A stretch of 8,046 nt of DNA from Pseudomonadota bacterium (GTDB lineage: Bacteria; Pseudomonadota; Gammaproteobacteria; Xanthomonadales; Rhodanobacteraceae). Below, in pieces: positions 1 through 5,221 of this stretch. The position numbers were made by a program, and so were the translations under genes. The notes below the pieces were generated by a model, which saw nothing but the letters and a program-made list of their open reading frames with translations, was not told the origin of the DNA and did not search any database. The stretch spans positions 1-8,046 of the forward strand of contig JAJYMF010000167.1 in assembly GCA_021787175.1 (NCBI GenBank), in the 5' to 3' direction. Each line of letters opens with the position of its first letter. Within the stretch, counting starts at the first letter, position 1.

Positions 1-1
1 G

Positions 2-763
2 ACCACCACCGCGCAGCTCGCCCTCAACCTGCCGGCCAACGCGACGCCGCCGACCAACCCGGTGTTCAATCCGGCCGACCCGGCCAGCTACAACCAGTCG
101 ACCTCGTTCACGGTGTACGACTCGCTGGGCGCGACGCATACCGCGACGACCTATTTCGCCAACACCGGCGCCGGCACCTGGGATACCTATCTCTACATCG
201 ACGGCACGGCCGCCGGCGGCGCGCAGCCGATCGCCTTCAACCAGAACGGTGCGCTCACCACACCCGCCAGCGGGCAGCTGGCCTTTCCGCCCACCACCAT
301 CAATCCGGGCGCCGCGCCATTGACGATCTCGCTGGATCTCACTAATGCCACGCAATACGGCAACTCGTTTGCCGTCGGCTCGATCAACCAGAACGGCTAT
401 CCGACCGGCACCATGACCGGGCTCGACATCAGCGCCACCGGTGTGGTGTCGGCGCGTTTCTCCAACGGCCAGTCGCAGCCGCTGGGCCAGGTGGCGCTGG
501 CCAACTTCGCCGACCCGCAGGGCCTGCAGAAACTGGGCAACACCACCTGGGGCCAGACCTATGCCTCGGGCGCGGCGGTGCGCGGCGCGGCCGGCAGCGG
601 CACCTTCGGGCAGATCCAGTCGGGCGCGCTCGAGGACTCCAACGTCGACATCACCGCGCAGCTGGTCAACATGATCAAGGCGCAGCGCAACTACCAGGCG
701 AACGCGCAGATGATCCAGGCCGACGGCAAGGTCACCCAGGCCATTCTCAACATCACGCCCTGA
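2..763 (+). CDS. flgE: Flagellar hook protein FlgE, 3' part (5' end outside window)
   Basis: FlgE is the subunit of the extracellular flagellar hook, the universal joint between rod and filament, exported by the flagellar type III system. The frame is already open at base 2, and 253 residues are visible before the TGA at 761-763. The first part fits the hook D2 region: a TFTVYDSLGATHTAT-like stretch near bases 107-151 (here SFTVYDSLGATHTAT) and the tryptophan-containing beta segment after it. The end, about bases 623-760, is the conserved C-terminal anchor shared by rod and hook proteins, with LEDSNVDITAQLVNMIKAQR followed by a heptad-rich helix ending in ILNI. The GTG at 62 is internal and not a start, because recognisable FlgE-type sequence continues upstream of it. 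The length and anchor favour FlgE over FlgF or FlgG, and both of those follow downstream. The N-terminal anchor, start codon and promoter lie outside the window. Confidence 0.95.
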   Translation, partial: TTTAQLALNLPANATPPTNPVFNPADPASYNQSTSFTVYDSLGATHTATTYFANTGAGTWDTYLYIDGTAAGGAQPIAFNQNGALTTPASGQLAFPPTTINPGAAPLTISLDLTNATQYGNSFAVGSINQNGYPTGTMTGLDISATGVVSARFSNGQSQPLGQVALANFADPQGLQKLGNTTWGQTYASGAAVRGAAGSGTFGQIQSGALEDSNVDITAQLVNMIKAQRNYQANAQMIQADGKVTQAILNITP

Positions 764-766
764 GGA
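762..766 (+). promoter_or_regulatory. Ribosome binding site of flgF, overlapping the flgE stop
   Basis: GAGGA lies 8 bases before the GTG at 775 and shares bases with the flgE TGA stop. It supports the GTG start of flgF and suggests that ribosomes ending flgE can restart on flgF (inference). Confidence 0.6.
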
Positions 767-774
767 ATCCGGCC

Positions 775-1515
775 GTGGATCACTCCATCTACCTCGCCAT
801 GAACGGTGCCGCGCAGACTCTGCGCGCACAGGCCGAGAACAACGCCAATCTGGCCAATGCCAGCACCACCGGCTTCAAGGCCGAGCTGGCGGCGTTCAAA
901 AGCGTGCCGGTGCTCGGCACCGGCCTGGCCACGCGCGTCAACGCGGTGGAGAGCGGCAACGGTTTCGACGCCAGCACGGGACCGCAGATCACCACCGGGC
1001 GCGAACTCGACGTGGCCGTGCAGGGCCAGGGCTGGATCGCCGTGCAGTCGCCCGACGGCAGCGAGGGCTACACCCGCGCCGGCGCTCTGCAGCTCACCCC
1101 CGAAGGCCTGCTGACCACCGCCGCGGGCCAGCCGGTGCTCGGCGACGGCGGACCGATCTCGGTGCCGCCGCACAGCAGCCTGAAGATCGGCGCCGACGGC
1201 ACCGTCTCGGTCGTGCCGCTGGGGCAGCCGGCCAGCGCCGTGGCCTCGATCGGGCGCATCAAGCTGGTCAATCCGGCGCCGGCCGATCTCAGCCTCGGCG
1301 CCGATGGCCTGATGCATCTGGCGGGCGGAGCCACCGCACCCGGCGACGCCACCGTGCACCTCGCAGCCGGCGTGCTCGAGGGCAGCAACGTCAATCCCGC
1401 CGAGGCGCTGGTGCGCATGATCGCGCTCTCGCGCCAGTTCGAGATGCAGGTGCGCGGCATCAAGACCGCCGACCAGAACGCGCAGGCTGCGACCCAGCTG
1501 CTTTCGCTCAACTGA
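775..1515 (+). CDS. flgF: Flagellar basal-body proximal rod protein FlgF
   Basis: FlgF is a minor component of the proximal rod that crosses the periplasm inside the basal body. The 246-residue product is close to the roughly 250 residues of enterobacterial FlgF. It begins MDHSIYLAMNGAAQTLRAQA, the classic FlgF opening, followed by the rod-protein motif NLANASTTGFKAEL near residues 24-37. The middle has the family's ELDVAVQGQGWIAVQ and DGSEGYTRAGALQL segments, and the end carries LEGSNVNPAEALVRMIALSR followed by a coiled helix, ending LLSLN. The start is GTG, chosen because it gives the MDHSIY opening and has GAGGA 8 bases upstream; no ATG fits as well. It lies 11 bases after flgE and 34 bases before flgG, the usual proteobacterial order. 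The rod motifs and the MDH start separate it from FlgG. No cysteine is present. Export is by the flagellar type III system, so no cleavable signal peptide is expected, and none is seen. Confidence 0.97.
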   Translation: MDHSIYLAMNGAAQTLRAQAENNANLANASTTGFKAELAAFKSVPVLGTGLATRVNAVESGNGFDASTGPQITTGRELDVAVQGQGWIAVQSPDGSEGYTRAGALQLTPEGLLTTAAGQPVLGDGGPISVPPHSSLKIGADGTVSVVPLGQPASAVASIGRIKLVNPAPADLSLGADGLMHLAGGATAPGDATVHLAAGVLEGSNVNPAEALVRMIALSRQFEMQVRGIKTADQNAQAATQLLSLN

Positions 1516-1522
1516 CACCAGT

Positions 1523-1539
1523 CGACGCCGCGCGCGTCG
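1523..1539 (+). promoter_or_regulatory. Short hairpin in the flgF-flgG gap
   Basis: CGACGC (1523-1528) and GCGTCG (1534-1539) are perfect inverted copies around a 5-base loop. A flanking T-G pair at 1522 and 1540 could extend the stem by one. The 3' arm touches the purine-rich GGGAGAAG (1539-1546) that serves as the flgG ribosome binding site. No T-run follows, so it is not a standard terminator. An effect on flgG translation or on mRNA stability is inference; in such GC-rich DNA a chance stem is possible. Confidence 0.4.
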
Positions 1540-1549
1540 GGAGAAGTCC

Positions 1550-2335
1550 ATGTTCAACGCCCTGTGGATCGCCAAGACCGGCCTCGACGCGCAGCAGACG
1601 CGCATGGCGGTCACCGCCAACAATCTCGCCAACGTCAACACCACCGGCTTCAAGCGCTCACGCGCTGAGTTCCAGGACCTGCTCTACCAGGACATGGGCC
1701 AGCCCGGCGCGCAGACCTCGCAGCAGACGCAGTCGCCCTCGGGCTTCATGCTGGGGACGGGTGTGCGCGTGGTCGGCACCGAGAAACTGTTCACCCAGGG
1801 CAACCTCGAGCAGACCGGCAATCCGCTCGACGTCGCCGTGCAGGGGCGCGGATTCTTCCAGGTGCTGATGCCGGACGGCAGCGTGGCCTACACCCGCGAC
1901 GGCTCGTTCCATCTCGACAACACCGGCCAGATCGTCACTGCGCAGGGCTATCCGCTGCAGCCGGCGATCCAGCTGCCGGCCAACGCGCAGAGCGTGACCA
2001 TCGGCAGCGACGGCACGGTCAGCGCGCAGGTTCCCGGGCAGGCCGCGCCGACCCAGGTCGGCAGCCTGCAGACCGTCGACTTCGTCAATCCCTCGGGATT
2101 GCAGCCGACCGGCGACAACCTCTATGCCCAGACCGCGGCCAGCGGCACGCCGCAGGCGGGCACGCCGGGGCTCAACGGACTGGGCACGCTGGCGCAAGGC
2201 TCGCTGGAGACGTCCAACGTCAACGTCGTCGAAGAGCTGGTCAACATGATCGAGGTGCAGCGCGCCTACGAGATGAACTCCAAGGCGATCTCGGCGACGT
2301 CGAGCATGCTGCAGTACGTGACGCAGAACGCGTGA
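1550..2335 (+). CDS. flgG: Flagellar distal rod protein FlgG
   Basis: FlgG polymerises into the distal rod, the straight drive shaft that runs through the P and L rings. The 261-residue product has the length I recall for E. coli FlgG (about 260). It opens MFNALWIAKTGLDAQQTRMA and continues NNLANVNTTGFKRSRAEFQD (residues 24-43). Residues about 46-63, YQDMGQPGAQTSQQTQSP, match the FlgG-specific stretch absent from the hook protein, which is known to stiffen the rod relative to the hook. Further family segments are the DVAVQGRGFFQVLMPDGS region, YTRDGSFHLD, the NLYAQT segment and TPGLNGLG, then the C-terminal anchor LETSNVNVVEELVNMIEVQR and AYEMNSKAI. The ATG has GGGAG 6 bases upstream (1539-1543). 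It lies 34 bases after flgF and 11 bases before the chosen flgH start. No cysteine is present and no signal peptide is seen, in line with type III export. Confidence 0.98.
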   Translation: MFNALWIAKTGLDAQQTRMAVTANNLANVNTTGFKRSRAEFQDLLYQDMGQPGAQTSQQTQSPSGFMLGTGVRVVGTEKLFTQGNLEQTGNPLDVAVQGRGFFQVLMPDGSVAYTRDGSFHLDNTGQIVTAQGYPLQPAIQLPANAQSVTIGSDGTVSAQVPGQAAPTQVGSLQTVDFVNPSGLQPTGDNLYAQTAASGTPQAGTPGLNGLGTLAQGSLETSNVNVVEELVNMIEVQRAYEMNSKAISATSSMLQYVTQNA

Positions 2336-2337
2336 GG
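2334..2337 (+). promoter_or_regulatory. Ribosome binding site deciding the flgH start
   Basis: GAGG at 2334-2337, overlapping the flgG TGA, is 9 bases before the ATG at 2347. The alternative in-frame GTG at 2332 would sit on this sequence itself and add five residues, so the ATG is preferred. Confidence 0.6.
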
Positions 2338-2346
2338 CCGCTCGCC

Positions 2347-3021
2347 ATGCCTGCCGCCCGCCACGGTTTCTGCGCGCTCCTGCTGGCTGCGCTGGCCGGC
2401 TGCGCCGGCGCGCCGCCGCACGACGATCTCGCCTATGCGCCGACGCTGCCGCCGGCGCAGGCCGCGGCGCCGCCGGCCGACGGCGCGATCTGGCACGACG
2501 GCCAGGACATGCAGCTCTTTTCCGACCCCAAGGCGCATCGCGTCGGCGACATCCTGACCATCACCCTGGTCGAGTCCACCCAGGCCAGCAAGAAATCGAG
2601 CACCACCACCGCCAAGAAGGACAGCGAGACGCTGGGCGCGCCGACCCTGCTCGGGCAGGCGGTCACGCTCAACGGCAAGCCGCTGTCGACCTCGCTCTCC
2701 GGCGACCGCAGCTTCAACGGCGCCGGCTCCAGCAGCCAGAGCAACCAGCTGACCGGCGAGATCACCGTGACCGTGGCCCAGCGCCTGGCCAACGGCAACC
2801 TGATCGTGCGCGGCGAGAAGTGGCTGACCATCAACCAGGGCCGCGAACTGGTGCGCATCACCGGCATCGTGCGCCCGCAGGACATCGGCCCCGACAACAC
2901 GGTGCCGTCCACGCGCGTGGCCGACGCGCACATCGTCTACACCGGCAGGGGTGCGCTGGCCGACGCCAACACCCAGGGCTGGCTGGGGCGGTTCTTCAAT
3001 TCCAAGTGGTGGCCGTTCTGA
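2347..3021 (+). CDS. flgH: Flagellar L-ring lipoprotein FlgH
   Basis: FlgH forms the L ring, the outer-membrane bushing through which the distal rod turns. The 224-residue product starts with a lipoprotein signal: MPAAR, a hydrophobic stretch (residues about 7-17), then the lipobox LAGC with the lipidated cysteine at residue 19. After a Pro/Ala-rich linker come FlgH core features: GAIWHDGQDMQLFSDPKAHR, then VGDILTITLVE (a FlgH hallmark), a Ser/Thr/Lys-rich segment, GEITVTVAQRLANGNLIVRG, EKWLTINQGRE, IRGIVRPQDI-type sequence (here ITGIVRPQDI), and the aromatic end GWLGRFFNSKWWPF. The length agrees with the family, about 220-230 residues. Secretion is by Sec and Lol rather than the flagellar export gate. 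The ATG at 2347 is preferred over the GTG at 2332, which overlaps the flgG stop, because it has a well-spaced GAGG and gives a shorter signal peptide. It lies between the distal rod gene and the P-ring gene, as usual. Confidence 0.97.
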   Translation: MPAARHGFCALLLAALAGCAGAPPHDDLAYAPTLPPAQAAAPPADGAIWHDGQDMQLFSDPKAHRVGDILTITLVESTQASKKSSTTTAKKDSETLGAPTLLGQAVTLNGKPLSTSLSGDRSFNGAGSSSQSNQLTGEITVTVAQRLANGNLIVRGEKWLTINQGRELVRITGIVRPQDIGPDNTVPSTRVADAHIVYTGRGALADANTQGWLGRFFNSKWWPF

Positions 3022-3035
3022 GCCCGGAGCCGTCC

Positions 3036-4142
3036 ATGCGCCGTCTGATCCCCGTCCTCGTGCTGGCGCTGGCCGCGCTGCTGGCCGGCCCGGCGCGCGC
3101 CGACCGCATCAAGGACATCGCCCAGGTGGCCGGCGTGCGCTCCAATCAGCTGGTGGGCTACGGCCTGGTGGTGGGGCTGGACGGGAGCGGCGATCAGACC
3201 AGCCAGGCGCCTTTCACCACGCAGAGCCTGGAGAACATGCTGCAGCAGTTCGGCGTCACCGTGCCGCCCACCGTGCGTCCGCAGCTCAACAACGTGGCCG
3301 CGGTGATGGTGACCGCCGATCTGCCGCCGTTCTCGAAGCCCGGCCAGAGCATCGACGTCACCGTCGCCTCGATCGGCAATGCCAAGAACCTGCGCGGCGG
3401 CGCCCTGCTGATGACCCCGCTGCGCGGCGCCGACGGTCAGGTCTACGCCGTGGCGCAGGGCAACGTGGTGATCGGCGGAGTCAGCGCGCAGGGCAAGAGC
3501 GGTTCCAGCGTCGCGGTCAACATCTCCAACAGCGGCCGCATCCCCGGCGGCGCAACGGTCGAGCGTTCGGTGCCGACCGCCTTCGCCGCCGGCGGGCCGC
3601 TGGTGCTCAACCTCAACACGCCGGATTTCACCACCGCCAGCCGCATGGTCGCGGCGATCAACCAGGCCTACGGCGCCGGCACCGCGCGCGCCGACGATGC
3701 CACCTCGGTGACCGTCAACGCGCCGGCGGACCCCGCCCAGCGGGTGACCTTTCTCGGATCGCTAGAGGACGTCGCGGTCGATCCCGCGCGGGCGCCGGCG
3801 CGGGTCATCATCAACGCCCGCACCGGTACCGTGGTGATCGGCTCCGACGTCACGGTATCCGCCGCCGCGGTGGCCAGCGGCAGCATCGAGGTCAGCATCG
3901 GCGAGCAGCCGGCGGTCAGCCAGCCGGGCCCCTTCAGCAACGGCCAGACCGCGGTCGTGCCGCAGTCGAGCGTTCAGGTGACCGAGCACGGCGGCCACAT
4001 GTTCAAGTTCGGGCCCGGCGTCAGCCTCGACCAGATCGTGCGTGCGGTGAACCAGGTCGGTGCCTCGCCCAGCGACCTGGTGTCGATCCTGCAGGCGCTG
4101 AAGGCGGCCGGCGCGCTGCACGCCGAACTGGTGGTCATCTGA
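3036..4142 (+). CDS. flgI: Flagellar P-ring protein FlgI
   Basis: FlgI assembles the periplasmic P ring around the distal rod, at the peptidoglycan layer. The 368-residue product has the family's usual length of about 365-370. It starts with a Sec signal peptide: MRRLIP, a long Leu/Ala/Val run, then ARA, with likely cleavage between residues 22 and 23 before DRIKDIAQVAGVRSNQLVGY, the conserved mature N-terminus of FlgI. Other hallmarks are the GLVVGLDGSGDQ segment, FTTQSLENMLQQFG, NVAAVMVTADLPPFSKPGQ, IDVTVASIGNAKNLRGG, LLMTPLRGADGQVYAVAQG, the GRIPGGATVER segment, and near the end FGPGVSLDQIVRAVNQVGAS and ELVVI. The ATG at 3036 gives the correct signal peptide and has GGAG 6 bases upstream; the same frame is open far upstream through flgH but that is a chance extension. 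The protein has no cysteine at all, whereas I recall enterobacterial FlgI having an intramolecular disulfide. It follows flgH by 14 bases and precedes flgJ by 10. Confidence 0.98.
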   Translation: MRRLIPVLVLALAALLAGPARADRIKDIAQVAGVRSNQLVGYGLVVGLDGSGDQTSQAPFTTQSLENMLQQFGVTVPPTVRPQLNNVAAVMVTADLPPFSKPGQSIDVTVASIGNAKNLRGGALLMTPLRGADGQVYAVAQGNVVIGGVSAQGKSGSSVAVNISNSGRIPGGATVERSVPTAFAAGGPLVLNLNTPDFTTASRMVAAINQAYGAGTARADDATSVTVNAPADPAQRVTFLGSLEDVAVDPARAPARVIINARTGTVVIGSDVTVSAAAVASGSIEVSIGEQPAVSQPGPFSNGQTAVVPQSSVQVTEHGGHMFKFGPGVSLDQIVRAVNQVGASPSDLVSILQALKAAGALHAELVVI

Positions 4143-4152
4143 GGCCCGCGCG

Positions 4153-5184
4153 ATGAATCCCCTGTCACTGCCGACTGCCGCCGCCGACGTCTCGGTCTAC
4201 ACCGATTTCAGCGGGCTCAACCAGCTCAAGGCGCTGGCCGGCCGCGACAGCAGCGCCGCGCTGGACAAGGTCGCGCGGCAGTTCGAGGCGGTGTTCACGC
4301 AGATGCTGCTGAAGTCGATGCGCGAAGCCAGCTTCGGCGGCGGCATCCTCGACAGCCAGGAGTCGGACGCCTACCGCAGCCTGTTCGACCAGCAGCTGGC
4401 CGTGACCCTGTCGCAGCGCGGCCCGGGTCTCGGCATCGCCGCCATGCTCGAGCGGCAGCTGGGCGGTCGCGCAGCGCGCGCTTCCCGTCCCGGAGCGGAC
4501 CCCGCTCGCTCGCTCGGCGCCGCCGGCGGCATCGAGCCCGGGGCGGTGTCCGCTGCCATGACCGGTTCGATATCCGGTGCGGCTACGACAGCGACCGCGA
4601 CGGCGAACGACAGCGACACGATGATCGGCGCGATCGGCGGCGCCCTGCGCGGCTTCGCGCAGCGCTGGCTGCCGGCCGGGCCGCAGCAATTCGTCGAGGC
4701 CATGGCGCCCTACGCCGAGGCCGCGGCACAACGTTTGGGTGTGTCGGCGCGCGCGTTGCTGGCGCAGGCGGCACTCGAAACCGGCTGGGGTACGCACATG
4801 CCTCGGCGCACCGACGGCACGCCCAGCTTCAATCTGTTCGGGATCAAGGCCGGCAGCGGCTGGACGGGCGAACGCGTCAGCGTGCCGACGCTGGAATTCG
4901 AAGGGGGTCTGCCGGTGCGCCGCGTCGATGCGTTCCGCGCCTACGCCTCGCCGGCCGCGGCGTTCCACGATTTCGCGCAACTGCTGGCCTCCACGCCGCG
5001 CTACGCGGCGGCACTGGGCCGGGGCGACGACGTGCGCGGCTTCGCCGCGGCGCTGGTGCATGGCGGTTATGCGACCGATCCCGATTACGCCGACAAGGTG
5101 GCGGCGCTGGCCGACAGCGCGCCGATGCGCGCGGCGCTGGCGGCGCTCAAGAACGGCCTCGGCCTGCCGTCGAGCAGGCCATGA
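4153..5184 (+). CDS. flgJ: Peptidoglycan hydrolase and rod-cap protein FlgJ
   Basis: FlgJ caps the growing rod and cuts a hole in the peptidoglycan for it. This 343-residue copy has both parts. Residues about 34-104 form the rod-binding domain, with KVARQFEAVFTQMLLKSMRE, the S-x-E-S-D-A-Y stretch (QESDAYRSLFDQQLA) and GLGIAAML. Residues about 105-175 are a low-complexity Ala/Gly/Ser/Thr linker. Residues about 176-330 form the glucosaminidase-type (GH73) domain: AQAALETGWG with the likely catalytic Glu209, then FNLFGIKAG, Glu248 in TLEFEGG as the probable second acidic residue (39 residues on, the spacing I recall for a studied FlgJ), FRAYASPAAAFHDFAQLL, and GGYATDPDYADKV with Tyr306. GAGG at 4141-4144, overlapping the flgI stop, is 8 bases before the ATG. 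No signal peptide is seen, as expected for type III export. Two-domain FlgJ is typical of beta- and gammaproteobacteria; several other lineages have only the rod-binding domain. No cysteine is present. Confidence 0.97.
   Translation: MNPLSLPTAAADVSVYTDFSGLNQLKALAGRDSSAALDKVARQFEAVFTQMLLKSMREASFGGGILDSQESDAYRSLFDQQLAVTLSQRGPGLGIAAMLERQLGGRAARASRPGADPARSLGAAGGIEPGAVSAAMTGSISGAATTATATANDSDTMIGAIGGALRGFAQRWLPAGPQQFVEAMAPYAEAAAQRLGVSARALLAQAALETGWGTHMPRRTDGTPSFNLFGIKAGSGWTGERVSVPTLEFEGGLPVRRVDAFRAYASPAAAFHDFAQLLASTPRYAAALGRGDDVRGFAAALVHGGYATDPDYADKVAALADSAPMRAALAALKNGLGLPSSRP
5161..5180 (+). promoter_or_regulatory. Hairpin over the last codons of flgJ
   Basis: GGCCTGC (5161-5167) and GCAGGCC (5174-5180) are perfect inverted copies with a 6-base loop, ending one base before the flgJ TGA (5182-5184). 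The stem is all strong pairs except one A-T. No T-run follows; the next bases are an A-rich ATGAAACC. It is therefore not a textbook intrinsic terminator. It stands just before the widest gap in the window (37 bases), where rod and ring genes give way to junction genes. A role in mRNA processing or protection, or in partial attenuation of flgKL, is inference. Confidence 0.45.
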
Positions 5185-5207
5185 AACCATCACGCGATCC
5201 TGCCAAC

Positions 5208-5212
5208 GGGAG
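5208..5212 (+). promoter_or_regulatory. Ribosome binding site deciding the flgK start
   Basis: GGGAG lies 9 bases before the ATG at 5222. A second ATG at 5217 is out of frame with flgK, so this site together with the MPDLLSLG start points to 5222. Confidence 0.6.
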
Positions 5213-5221
5213 ACTCATGTC

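Noticed and set aside
1523..1546. Intrinsic terminator between flgF and flgG.
   Set aside because: The stem is short and followed by purines rather than a T-run, and the operon clearly continues.
2332..2346. GTG at 2332 overlapping the flgG stop as the start of flgH.
   Set aside because: It coincides with the likely Shine-Dalgarno sequence; the ATG at 2347 is better spaced and gives a normal lipoprotein signal peptide.
2951..4156. A 401-codon plus-strand open frame across flgI in another reading frame.
   Set aside because: The product is dominated by Arg, Gly and Ala with no domain, and flgI in the neighbouring frame is unambiguous.
4493..4507. A 6-bp hairpin GAGCGG / CCGCTC inside flgJ.
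   Set aside because: It has a 3-base loop, lies within the linker coding sequence, has no T-run, and is of a size expected by chance in GC-rich DNA.
5070..5096. A possible sigma-28 promoter before flgK, with GCCGACAA as the -10.
   Set aside because: Only the -10 resembles the consensus; the bases 11 upstream (TGCGACCG) do not match TAAAGTTT, and the site codes for a conserved FlgJ motif.
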